A stretch of DNA of 49,991 nucleotides from Saprospiraceae bacterium (lineage in GTDB: Bacteria > Bacteroidota > Bacteroidia > Chitinophagales > Saprospiraceae), in assembly GCA_016719855.1 (NCBI GenBank), contig JADJYH010000052.1:1-49991 (forward strand), read 5' to 3'. Under the pieces are notes generated by a model. It saw only the letters and a program-made list of their open reading frames with translations, did no database searches and had not been told where the DNA came from. The translations under genes were made by a program, and so were the position numbers. Numbering within the stretch: the stretch's first letter is position 1; every line of letters starts with the position of its first letter. Below, piece after piece: positions 37,394-45,246 of this stretch.

Positions 37394-38579
37394 GAAAGCC
37401 GATTCCGGTAGTCCTCATACCCGAATTTTTTCACCACTTCCAGTTCCCCATTTTCATGTAAGATACAGATGTCCGGATGGCGAACGCCGTTAAAAGTGGT
37501 CGTTTTTACCATCGTGTAGTGAATCATGTCCTCGAAGATGATGCGGTCGCCGACTTTCAAATCCTGCTCAAAAGAATACTCCTTCATGTAGTCGCCGGAA
37601 AGGCAACTGACGCCGCCAATGCGGTAAAGCCCCCCCCTGCCCGCTCCAATAGGAGGGGTGACTGCCGGTGTCGCTTCGCCGTTTTGTGCAACGTGCGTGA
37701 TGCGAGGCCGGTAGGGCATTTCGAGCGTGTCGGGCATGTGGCCCGTGAACGAGATGTCGGTGATGGCCGTCTTGATGCCCCGGCTCTCGTGGATGTCGAG
37801 CACGGTGCTGATGAGCACACCCGTCTCCCAAGCAATGGCGCTGCCGGGTTCGAGGATGATGTCCACGCCCCATTTCTCTTTGAAGTTTTGCAGTAGGCGG
37901 ACGAGGTGCGCCGTGTCGTAGCCCTTTTTGGTCATCAGGTGGCCGCCGCCCATGTTCACCCATTTCACTTTCGGGATGAGGTGTCCGAAATGCTGTTCGA
38001 AGGCTGCCAGCGTTTTTTCCAAGTCATAACTCGTTGATTCACAGAGCGTATGGAAGTGCAGACCCTCGATGCCTTCCGGCAGGCCGTTGGCAAATGCGGC
38101 GTCCACCTCGCCGAGGCGGGAGCCAGGAGCAGCGGGGTTGTAGAGTTCAGTTTCCACCTCTGAGTACTCCGGGTTGCAGCGGATTCCGCAGGAGATGGGG
38201 GTGTCAGCGCTGTTAGCGTTGTGAACGCTAACAGCGCTCCGAAACCGTTCGTACTGCGCCACGGAATTGAAGACGAGGTGCGAGCTGTACCGCATGATTT
38301 CGGAGAACTCGTCGGGGAGGTAGGCGACGCAGTAAGTATGCGCCTTGCAGCCCATTTCCTCGAAAATCAGCCTCGCTTCGTTCAGCGAACTGGCCGTGGC
38401 GCCGCTCAGGTATTTTTCACCAACGGGAAAACGCTCCACATGGAAAAACCCTTGAGCGCCAGGATGATTTCCACGCCAGCGTTACGCTGCACGCCTGCGA
38501 TGAGTTCGAGGTTCTTGCGGAGGAGGGCTTCTTCGAGGACGAAGGCGGGGGAGGAGGCCGTGGCGTATTTGTTTGACAT
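37390..38579 (-). CDS. nspC: Carboxynorspermidine decarboxylase (frameshifted)
   Basis: NspC is a PLP-dependent decarboxylase that makes spermidine or norspermidine from the carboxy form. The start is MSNKYATASSPAFVLEEALL. PLP lysine K43 lies in IILALKGFSMW. The frame changes near 38425 between FPLV and EKYLSGATASS. Other landmarks are HTYCVAYLPDEFSEI, SCGIRCNPEYSEVETELYNPAAPGSRLGE, GLHFHTLCE, VNMGGGHLMTKKGYD, ILEPGSAIAWETG, ITDISFTGHMPDTLEMPYRP and GVSCLSGDYMKEY. There are two in-frame insertions relative to my recollection of the family: SAVSVHNANSA, coded by a perfect palindrome, and about 15 residues (NGEATPAVTPPIGAGRG) near 37630-37675. No carboxyspermidine dehydrogenase gene is in the window. 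Confidence 0.9.
38206..38238. repeat. 15-3-15 palindrome inserted in frame in nspC
   Basis: AGCGCTGTTAGCGTT (38206-38220) and AACGCTAACAGCGCT (38224-38238) are perfect reverse complements around a 3-base loop. The 33 bases code for 11 residues without breaking the frame and lie between the helix ending YERF and the core strand ISCGIR. Family members have a much shorter connection here as I recall. Confidence 0.85.
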
Positions 38580-38600
38580 TCCGTATGTTGGATTCAGTTT

Positions 38601-38647
38601 TTTTGAAAAAAGAGGCCCGGACAATCAAAACCTGATTGTCCGGGCCT
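38601..38647 (-). terminator. Intrinsic terminator of the outer-membrane receptor gene
   Basis: On the minus strand, AGGCCCGGACAATCA (38647-38633) pairs perfectly with TGATTGTCCGGGCCT (38627-38613), followed by CTTTTTTC. It lies 59 bases past the receptor gene stop and upstream of nspC, so it separates the two transcripts. Confidence 0.9.
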
Positions 38648-38705
38648 GCAAAGATATGTTTTCAAATTATGTGGCGATTGGGTTGCGTTACTAAACGTTA
38701 CTTTA

Positions 38706-41138
38706 CTACTGCCCACTCCCAACCCGCTTCCCTTCATCCTCCAACCCCGTGGTGCGGTTGCGTGATTTCACGTTTTTGTTGCCAAAGTTGTAGCTCAGGC
38801 TCAGGTTCGCTCGGCGGGCGTCCCAATGGCCGTCGCCGTAGGCAACCAAACCGTCGAACTCCGAAACACCCTCCCAGCCCGACTGGAAGAAAACATCGCT
38901 GACGCTAAGGCGCATGTTCAGGCGCTCTTGCAGGAACTTGCGCTGCAAACCCAAGTCGAGGCTCCAACTGGTCTCGTACTTGAACACCCCGCCCCAGATG
39001 CCGGGGCCGGAGAACCATCCCGACACCTCGCCCTTGAAGCCGAGCGGTAGCTCTATAGTGTTCTGCAGGTAGATATTGTAGCTGAAAGCCTGCACGTTTA
39101 CCACGGCACCGTCGCCGTAGTCGGCTTGGTTGTCTTGGTGCGAGCCGCTCAGGTTCACGTAGGCGTTCCATTTTTTGGTGATGTCAATGGGAGCGCTGAT
39201 GTTGGCGCTCCAGATGGTTTGCTCTGCAAGGTTGGCCCAGGTGATGAAGCCCGCCCGTGGATCCTCATCGTCGGGACCGATGAGGCGGGTAATCTGGTCG
39301 GTGGTGCGGCTGTATGCTATTTTGGCGTTGTAGCGGAACTTCAGCGTATATCCCAGTTCGAGGTTGTTCACTATCTCCGGCTGCAGCCGAGGGTTGCCCT
39401 TTTCGTAAGAAAGCTCACTGATTTGGTTGTTGAACGGGTTGAGCACGTTGTAGTCCGGTCGGTTGATGCGGCGGCCGTAGTTCAGGGCGAGGCTGTGCTG
39501 CTCGGCCATCTGCCAAGTCAGGCCGGCACTGGGGAACCAGCTGAGGTAATTCAGTTCCACGGGCGGCTCCTGCAACTCGGGCAGGAAGGCTTGCAAATCG
39601 CCAGTGGCATCCGTCTGCTCGGCCCGCAGGCCTGCCGACATGTTCCATTTTTTGCCCAACGGGCGGGCATAGTTGAAATACCCGGCGTACACGTTTTCGT
39701 CGTATTGGAAGCGGTTCGAAGAGCGGTCGTTCTGCACCGGCGTACCGTTTTCCACGTCAAAAAACAGGAAAGTATTGTCGGAACCCACCTTGCTGATTTT
39801 GGTGCCAAGGCCCAGTTTACCACCAAGCACTTCCTCCTCGTAATCCAATTTTGCCGTGTAAATATCAATGTCCGAGGGCGTTTTGAACGTATTGATAATT
39901 TCCGTCAGCAGCGTCTGTTCGCTGGCGTCGTAGTAGCGGTTGGGTTGGTAGCGCTCGCTGCGGTTGGCGTACTTGCCGTAGTCGAGGTCAATGTTCACAG
40001 TACGACCCTTGAGGTTGTCGAAGCGGTAATTGAGGTTGTAAGTTCGTTGGCTGCGGTCGTTGTTGGCCGTGTTGTTGGCGACCAGCAGGCTGTCCACCTG
40101 TTCGGGGTTGGCTGCTTGCGCAATGCCGATGCGGTTCAGCGATTTGTTCGTGCTCTCCCAATTGCCGCCGTCGAGCAGGAAGCCGATGGTGTGCTTGTCC
40201 GAGAGGAAAAAGTCGGTGCCGAAGCGGTAGTTGATGCCTTGCCAGTTGTTTTGGTGGTTGTTGATTTCGTCCAAAACAAGCCCGTTTTGGTAGCTCAGGA
40301 AGTTCATGTCCATGTAGCCGCCACCGTCGGCCACGCCGAGCGTTCCGAAGGAGTTCAGTATTTTATTGCGGTAGTTGCCACTGCCGGAGGTGTTGGCACG
40401 GGCGTAGCGGCCCTTGCTGTACGTGGCGGTGAGCGAGCCGTTTGCGCCCAGGTTTTTGTCCCTTTTCAGGCGGATGTCAATGATGCCCGCATTGCCCTCT
40501 GCCTCGTACTTGGCGCCGGGGTTGGTGATGATGTCGAAGCGGTCAATCTGCTCGGCGGGCAGGTTCTGGAGGTAGTTGCTGAGTTCCTGGCCGGAGAGCG
40601 GGAGGCGTTTGCCGTCCACGTACACGATGACCCCGGCACGCCCCAGCACGTTCACGTTGTCTTGGTTGTCCACGGTGACGCCGGGTGCTTTGCGGAGCAG
40701 GGTCAGCGCATCCGCCCCCACGCTGTTGATGGTGCCCTCCACGTTGAACACCGTGCGGTCGGGCTTGATTTCCACCATCGCACGGGCGGCCGACACGGTG
40801 ACTTCGGCCAGATCCACGGATGCTGGCTTGAACGCCAACACGCCGAGGTCGAGCTGTTGGCCTTTGTCCAAGTTGATGTTTTGCTGGCGCAAATCGGTCA
40901 TGCCCACGTTGCTGGCCACAAGGAAATACTCGCCTGCGGCAATGCCCTTGAAGCTGAACTGCCCGCTTTCGTCGCTGGGTTCCACCTTTTGCAGGAGGCT
41001 ATCGGCGGCTTGGAAAAGCGCAACATTGGCGAAGATGACGGGCGACCCGGCTGCGTCTTTAAGCTGGCCTTTGATACTGGATTGGGAATAGGAAAAAAAC
41101 GGCACGAGGAGTACCAAACAGAGGTTGAAGAATTTCAT
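38706..41138 (-). CDS. Outer-membrane beta-barrel receptor (TonB-receptor-like)
   Basis: An intact 810-residue outer-membrane protein. Signal peptide MKFFNLCLVLLVPFFSYSQS is followed by a carboxypeptidase-regulatory-like domain (about 20-105: SIKGQLKDAAGSPVIFANVALFQ ... GEYFLVASNVGMTD). A plug-like domain follows (about 110-230: LAEVTVSAARAMVEIKPDRTVFNVEG, LLRKAPGVTVDNQDNVNVLGRAGVIVYVDGKRL, EQIDRFDIITNPGAKYEAEGNAGIIDI). The rest is the OMP_b-brl_3-type barrel, ending LSLSYNFGNKNVK. No TonB box or SusD partner is evident. Such receptors often take up siderophores or peptides; the ligand is unknown. A terminator lies downstream, and a long leader region upstream. Confidence 0.9.
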   Translation of the reverse strand: MKFFNLCLVLLVPFFSYSQSSIKGQLKDAAGSPVIFANVALFQAADSLLQKVEPSDESGQFSFKGIAAGEYFLVASNVGMTDLRQQNINLDKGQQLDLGVLAFKPASVDLAEVTVSAARAMVEIKPDRTVFNVEGTINSVGADALTLLRKAPGVTVDNQDNVNVLGRAGVIVYVDGKRLPLSGQELSNYLQNLPAEQIDRFDIITNPGAKYEAEGNAGIIDIRLKRDKNLGANGSLTATYSKGRYARANTSGSGNYRNKILNSFGTLGVADGGGYMDMNFLSYQNGLVLDEINNHQNNWQGINYRFGTDFFLSDKHTIGFLLDGGNWESTNKSLNRIGIAQAANPEQVDSLLVANNTANNDRSQRTYNLNYRFDNLKGRTVNIDLDYGKYANRSERYQPNRYYDASEQTLLTEIINTFKTPSDIDIYTAKLDYEEEVLGGKLGLGTKISKVGSDNTFLFFDVENGTPVQNDRSSNRFQYDENVYAGYFNYARPLGKKWNMSAGLRAEQTDATGDLQAFLPELQEPPVELNYLSWFPSAGLTWQMAEQHSLALNYGRRINRPDYNVLNPFNNQISELSYEKGNPRLQPEIVNNLELGYTLKFRYNAKIAYSRTTDQITRLIGPDDEDPRAGFITWANLAEQTIWSANISAPIDITKKWNAYVNLSGSHQDNQADYGDGAVVNVQAFSYNIYLQNTIELPLGFKGEVSGWFSGPGIWGGVFKYETSWSLDLGLQRKFLQERLNMRLSVSDVFFQSGWEGVSEFDGLVAYGDGHWDARRANLSLSYNFGNKNVKSRNRTTGLEDEGKRVGSGQ

Positions 41139-41430
41139 GTCTTTTTTAGTCAGGTGAAAAAATGAAAAACAAAGGACAAATAAGCGGCTGGAAGGTTGCG
41201 GTCAGCAGGATTTTTTTGACGAGGAACTCCGAGGGTTATGTTCTCAATTTCACTTTGTTACTTTAAAAAAGGCTGATGTCGGCTTTACGTGAACGCCAAG
41301 GGGGATGGGGCGGCGCAACCGCCCCCAAGTCTCTCTCCCCCAAAGAGCCACCGAAGACGGCGATGAGGGGCGAAATATATTTTAGCTGCCTTATCATTTT
41401 TATGGTTTCACTGTAACCCGACATGAACCC

Positions 41431-41453
41431 AAAAAAAAAGCCCTTTGGGCTTC
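41431..41453 (-). terminator. Minus-strand intrinsic terminator or leader attenuator
   Basis: On the minus strand GAAGCCC-AAA-GGGCTTT is followed by a run of T. It could end the serine-hydrolase transcript (stop at 41842) or attenuate the receptor gene, whose start is about 290 bases downstream. Confidence 0.65.
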
Positions 41454-41540
41454 AAGGTGAATAATAGCTTCCGATGCAATCCGGGACGTAATATTGAAAG
41501 GACATAAAATCTGGAAGGGTTGAATTTCAATGAGTTATGC

Positions 41541-41726
41541 GAATTAGGTGTTGAAATAGGTGCAGCGCACCGAAATTGTGGGAACGGGGGATTTCTGGGG
41601 GTGGGGGGGGCGGAACTTTTCGGTGCGCTGCACCTCAAACCACTTTCTCAACATCCTGGCTACAAAGATTTCGCCGCTCTGCGGCTTTGACTATCACTCA
41701 AATTGAGTGGTTTCAACACCTAATTC
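41541..41726. repeat. Nested palindromic element
   Basis: Outer arms of 16 bases (GAATTAGGTGTTGAAA, 41541-41556; complement at 41711-41726) and inner arms of 18 bases (41558-41575 and 41618-41635, core GGTGCAGCGCACCG) are perfect. Additional pairs are AAACCAC/GTGGTTT (41637-41643, 41707-41713) and small self-hairpins GCCGC-TCT-GCGGC and CACTCAA-A-TTGAGTG. A G-rich run (GGGGGTGGGGGGGG) is the loop of the inner pair. It looks like a composite mobile or structured repeat. Confidence 0.8.
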
Positions 41727-41841
41727 GGATGAGTTATGAGTGTTCAACCCTTCCAGTTGCCATGCATAAAAAGCAGATGTTCTTTGAGAAAAATTGATAC
41801 TTATTGGGGAATAAAAGGGAGTTCCTTAAAAACTGTTCCCC

Positions 41842-43140
41842 TCAATCATCCAACGCCTGATAAATCAACTGCCGCATATAACTGCTCGTCTCGTCGGACA
41901 CCGTGCCTTGAGTCTGTTTCATTATTATCCCAATGATTTTCTCCTGCGGGTCGGCGAAGTAGCTGGTGTTGAAATACCCGCCCCAGTTGAAAGTGCCAGC
42001 GCTGCCGTTGCCGCCCTTGGCCTCGCCCTTTTCGTTCAGCACCCCGAACGCAAGTCCATAACCACTATCGCCGCCGCCCCAAGCGAACAGGTCGCCGACT
42101 TGGTTGGACAGCACGGCGTCCACAGTGGTGCGGCTGAGGATGCGCCTGCCATTCAACTCGCCGCCGTTGAGGTACATCTGGAGGAAGGTGGCGTAGTCCT
42201 TGGCCGTGCTGCTGAGGCCAGCGCCGCCGGAGAAAAAGCGCTTGGCGCCCTTGATGGGGTAGTCCGTGTCGTAGAAGGTGACTGGGTAGCGTACCCACTT
42301 GCCAGCTTCCGGTTTTTGTACTGTCACGAGGCGGCTGGCTTTTTCCGAAGGAAGGTAAAACCACGTGTCAGCCATACCCAGCGGGTCGAAGATATGTTTC
42401 CTCAAAAACACGTCGAACGGCTCGCCTGAAACCACCTCGATGAGGTAGCCCAGCACGTCGAGGCCCTCGCTGTACGTGTACTTTTCGCCGGGCTGGTGGT
42501 GCAGTGGCAGCTTCGCCAGCTTCTTCACGCTCTCGCCGATGGGGATGTTTTCGGTGGTAAAAAGGTCGGTGACGCCCGCCTTTTGGTACATCATCTTGAA
42601 GCGCTCGTCGCCGTCAATGATGCCGTAGCCGAGGCCGCTGGTATGCGTGAGCAGATGGCGGATGGTGATTTCGGACTTGGCCGGTTCCGTCGTCCAAGAA
42701 GTGTCGGCGTAAGTGAAATCCTTGAGCACCTGCGGATTCTTGAACTCCGGGATGAACTTCGAAATGGGGTCGTCCAACTGGAACTTGCCCTGCTCCCAGA
42801 GCATCATCACGGCGGTGGAGGTGATGGCCTTCGATTGCGAAGCGATGCGGAAGATGTCGTCCCGCTTGAGCGCCCGCTTGGATTGGTTGTCGGCTTGGCC
42901 GAACGCCTTCCAGTACACGATTTTGCCGTTGCGGGCAATGAGCATCACGGCACCGGGGATGTCGCTGTCGGCCACTGCGCTTTGCAGCATGGCGTCCACA
43001 CGGGCCAGCCGCTCGCTGCTGAAGCCCTGGCTCTCGGGCGTAGCCTCGGTGAACGGCGGAGAGTTTTTGACGGATTTGGTTTGCGCCACAGCAAATAGCG
43101 AAAAGATGCAGCAACTCAGCAACAACAGGTAATTTTTCAT
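41842..43140 (-). CDS. Exported beta-lactamase-family serine hydrolase
   Basis: A 432-residue class C beta-lactamase/esterase-like protein. The start MKNYLLLLSCCIFSLFAVAQ is the signal peptide; the longer ATG at 43203 is unlikely. The nucleophile motif S-x-x-K is seen in IFRIASQSKAITSTAVM (about residue 102). The second motif reads KYTYSEGLDVLGYLIE. The third region near the C-terminus reads GGNGSAGTFNWGGYFNTSYFADPQEKIIGIIMKQTQ. FIPEFKNPQVL and RHLLTHTSGLGYG are typical. Enzymes of this group are mostly peptidases or esterases rather than true antibiotic hydrolases. It is a single-gene unit. Confidence 0.9.
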   Translation of the reverse strand: MKNYLLLLSCCIFSLFAVAQTKSVKNSPPFTEATPESQGFSSERLARVDAMLQSAVADSDIPGAVMLIARNGKIVYWKAFGQADNQSKRALKRDDIFRIASQSKAITSTAVMMLWEQGKFQLDDPISKFIPEFKNPQVLKDFTYADTSWTTEPAKSEITIRHLLTHTSGLGYGIIDGDERFKMMYQKAGVTDLFTTENIPIGESVKKLAKLPLHHQPGEKYTYSEGLDVLGYLIEVVSGEPFDVFLRKHIFDPLGMADTWFYLPSEKASRLVTVQKPEAGKWVRYPVTFYDTDYPIKGAKRFFSGGAGLSSTAKDYATFLQMYLNGGELNGRRILSRTTVDAVLSNQVGDLFAWGGGDSGYGLAFGVLNEKGEAKGGNGSAGTFNWGGYFNTSYFADPQEKIIGIIMKQTQGTVSDETSSYMRQLIYQALDD

Positions 43141-43310
43141 GACGGATGGAAGTTTGTTTTGTTTAGAAAAATGGACGAAAGCGGTTTGTTCGAGCGGTGG
43201 CAAGGTACGGAGATGGCGGGAAGTTGCACCGAGCAGGCAGGTTTTTTTAGTTTTTGCAAAAAATGTTTTCTTAAAAAGGCTTTGTCCACCATTTTATTGA
43301 CAAACTTCCA

Positions 43311-43318
43311 TAAATTTG
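43311..43318 (+). promoter_or_regulatory. -7 promoter box before rpsU
   Basis: TAAATTTG matches TAnnTTTG and is followed by a ~98-base leader before the rpsU start. The nearest upstream TTG (43297-43299) is only 11 bases away, so the -33 element is not clear. Confidence 0.5.
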
Positions 43319-43416
43319 CGCCCCATTAAGGAATTTCAAAAATCTGCCGAAGGCACTGAAGCTGAAAATACCAGCAAACTCAGACCTTTCGGACCAAAAG
43401 CACAATTTTTTAACTT

Positions 43417-43611
43417 ATGTTGATTACAGAAATTAAAAACGGCGAATCTATTGACCAGGCACTCAAGCGCTTCAAGCGCAAGTTCCAGCAGACGCAAACT
43501 TTGAAAGAACTGCGTACCCGCCGGGATTTCACGAAGCCTTCCATTATCAAGCGTGCGGAGCGCCTCAAGGCTGTTTACTTAGAGCAGAAGAAGCGTCGGG
43601 AAGAAATTTAA
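43417..43611 (+). CDS. rpsU: 30S ribosomal protein S21
   Basis: A 64-residue basic protein of the small ribosomal subunit. MLITEIKNGESIDQALKRFKRKFQQTQTLKELRTRRDFTKPSIIKRAERLKAVYLEQKKR matches the S21 pattern, including the conserved I-D-x-A-L-K-R-F-K-R-K and R-R-x-x-F-x-K-P-S segments. The length is normal for Bacteroidota. It is an independently transcribed single gene. Confidence 0.97.
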   Translation: MLITEIKNGESIDQALKRFKRKFQQTQTLKELRTRRDFTKPSIIKRAERLKAVYLEQKKRREEI

Positions 43612-43811
43612 GCTTCCGGCTTTCAACCATAGGCATTTGGGCTTCCACGCCAAGTAGTTGATGTTCGACTTTTTGGCCAAAGAAACTACAATTGCCCGCA
43701 AGAAAAACAAACGACCGGACTTCGTTGGCCAGCGCCCCATTGCGTGAGCGTACTCCATTGAAGCCCGGTTTTTCTATTTGATACGTCCAAGTTTGAATAA
43801 AATCAAGAACA

Positions 43812-44087
43812 ATGGCTGAGGTAAAAATCGCTTGCCCGAAATGCAACTGGGAGCCAACTCCCGCCGACCAATGGTCGTGTACCTGTGGCCATTCCTGGCA
43901 CACTTTCGATACGGCAGGGAGGTGCCCCGCTTGCGCCAAGCAGTGGGAGGAAACCTGCTGCCACCAGCCCGAAGTAGGCGGCTGCGGCCTGTGGTCACCA
44001 CACCTGGAGTGGTACCGCAACCTTGACAGTTGGCTGCTCGAAGAAATCAAGAAAATCAGGATTCGAGTGGCGGAAAAGGTTGGTTGA
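43812..44087 (+). CDS. Small zinc-ribbon protein
   Basis: A 91-residue cytoplasmic protein with three cysteine clusters: ACPKCNWEP, WSCTCGHSWHTFDT and GRCPACAKQWEETCC. The pairs CPKC, CTCGHSWH and CPAC can bind two zinc ions. The C-terminal half (LWSPHLEWYRNLDSWLLEEIKKI) is helical. Such proteins occur widely in Bacteroidota, but their role is not known to me. It is about 200 bases after rpsU on the same strand. The frame is intact. Confidence 0.75.
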   Translation: MAEVKIACPKCNWEPTPADQWSCTCGHSWHTFDTAGRCPACAKQWEETCCHQPEVGGCGLWSPHLEWYRNLDSWLLEEIKKIRIRVAEKVG

Positions 44088-44261
44088 TACAGCCTTGGAA
44101 TCGTGGTGGCTGCGGGAAAACGCTCCAAATCCAAATGTGGCTACGCAAAAACCAACACCGCCCTTCGTTTCTAATAATTTTTTAATTTCCCAAACAGAAC
44201 ATTCCAAAAATGAGACTCGTTAATGGTGCTAAATTCAATCTTCTCAAAAATTAGAACCACC

Positions 44262-44495
44262 ATGAAAAATGTCCCAATTCCAGTCAAATTCGTCCAATGC
44301 GTATCCTCCAAAGTGCTTATTTCTTTGATGCCCGAAGGCAAAACACAAGAAATTTCTGCAAATGATTTTGTCAGAAAAGTGGAGGAAGGAAAATTTGAGT
44401 TGGTCAATTGGTCGAACAGTCAATCCAAGACAACGAGGGTTGGGGTTGCATCTTCAAATCATGGCAATGCATCACAAGCCGTGTTAAGCCATTAA
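44262..44495 (+). CDS. Small hypothetical protein
   Basis: A 77-residue frame starting MKNVPIPVKFVQCVSSKVLISLMPEGKTQEISANDFVRKVEEGKFELVNW. The first 50 residues look like a real folded domain (strand-rich, with a terminal helix F-V-R-K-V-E-E-G-K-F-E). The rest, after VNW, is low in structure and may be out of frame. I do not recognise a family. It ends by overlapping the 3' end of the convergent DUF1080 gene. Confidence 0.45.
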   Translation: MKNVPIPVKFVQCVSSKVLISLMPEGKTQEISANDFVRKVEEGKFELVNWSNSQSKTTRVGVASSNHGNASQAVLSH

Positions 44496-45156
44496 TTCCC
44501 CAATTCCTTAATCCGGATATTTCGGAACCTCACCACATCGCCATGCCCCAAAAAGCCGATATGCCCACGGGTGCGCAGCAGTCCGGGATGTTCCTTTCCG
44601 TCCAATGTCCCATTTTTGCTGGCTTCCAGAAAATCACCGTCAACGATGGTCGTGCCGTTCAGGATGACTTTAATCTTTGAGCCTTGAACAATCACCTCTT
44701 CTGTGTTCCATTCTCCAACTGGCTTTAAGAAATCCCGTTTTGCGGGAATAATTCCGTACACGGAACCGTGGTATTGGTAAGCATGCAGGTCGGCATATTT
44801 GGCGGCGGTATTGTCCAGGATTTGAATTTCCTTGCCCACGTAAGCCGCATCACCCTCCAGGGGGCATGGATGCCGAGGCCATTGTTGGCACCCGGCGTCA
44901 GTTGGAATTCAAACCGGAAATTAAAATTGCTGTATTCCCCTTCGGTAAACAGGTTGCCGCCGCTGCCACCACCTTCAGGTTTGACCACGATCATCCCATT
45001 TTCAGCGCTGTACGATTGCTTGTTGCCCACCCAGCCATCCAGGTTTTTTCCGTTGAAAAGCGTGGTGAAGCCTGCATCGTTCGCTTTTTTTGAAGTTCCA
45101 CAACCTAGAAGAAATGCGCTCGCAATCATTGCGAAGCAAAAAGTCAGATTTTTCAT
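44492..45156 (-). CDS. DUF1080 (3-keto-disaccharide hydrolase) lipoprotein (frameshifted)
   Basis: An exported lipoprotein of about 221 residues. MKNLTFCFAMIASAFLLGCGTSKK carries the lipobox LLGC. The domain is a concanavalin-like DUF1080 fold: FTTLFNGKNLDGWVGNKQSYSAENGMIVVKPEGGGSGGNLFTEGEYSNFNFRFEFQLTPGANNGLGIHAP. The frame changes near 44855, then continues GKEIQILDNTAAKYADLHAYQYHGSVYGIIPAK and ends HPGLLRTRGHIGFLGHGDVVRFRNIRIKEL. Members hydrolyse 3-keto glycosides in periplasmic sugar breakdown. It follows the fucosidase-like gene in the same direction, so both may act on glycans together. Confidence 0.9.
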
Positions 45157-45193
45157 TGTTTGATTTTATGTGTGTTTGAAAATTCAGACGCTT

Positions 45194-45226
45194 ACGTTTA
45201 CTAAACCTCAAAGGTTTAGTAAACGT
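45194..45226. repeat. 15-3-15 palindrome between DUF1080 and GH29 genes
   Basis: ACGTTTACTAAACCT (45194-45208) and AGGTTTAGTAAACGT (45212-45226) are perfect reverse complements around CAA. It has the same dimensions as the palindrome inside nspC, with unrelated sequence. It lies in the gap between the GH29 stop and the DUF1080 start and could act as a hairpin in a shared transcript. Confidence 0.85.
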
Positions 45227-45246
45227 TGGACCAGTTCAGAATTAGG

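Larger units (their letters stand above)
41139..41841. other. 700-base gene-free region rich in hairpins
   Basis: No gene is supported here. The region holds a GC-rich hairpin (GGGGCGG-CGCAA-CCGCCCC, 41307-41325), a minus-strand terminator-like hairpin (41431-41453) and a nested palindrome (41541-41726). It separates two minus-strand genes, so it contains the leader of the receptor gene at its left and the tail of the serine-hydrolase transcript at its right. Confidence 0.6.

Noticed and set aside
39126..41165. 679-codon plus-strand open frame
   Set aside because: It is antisense to the intact outer-membrane receptor gene, has Val/Gln/His-rich shadow composition and no start signal.
41842..43140. 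Antibiotic resistance beta-lactamase
   Set aside because: The S-x-x-K motif and fold are shared with many esterases and peptidases; nothing in the sequence points to a drug-hydrolysing enzyme.
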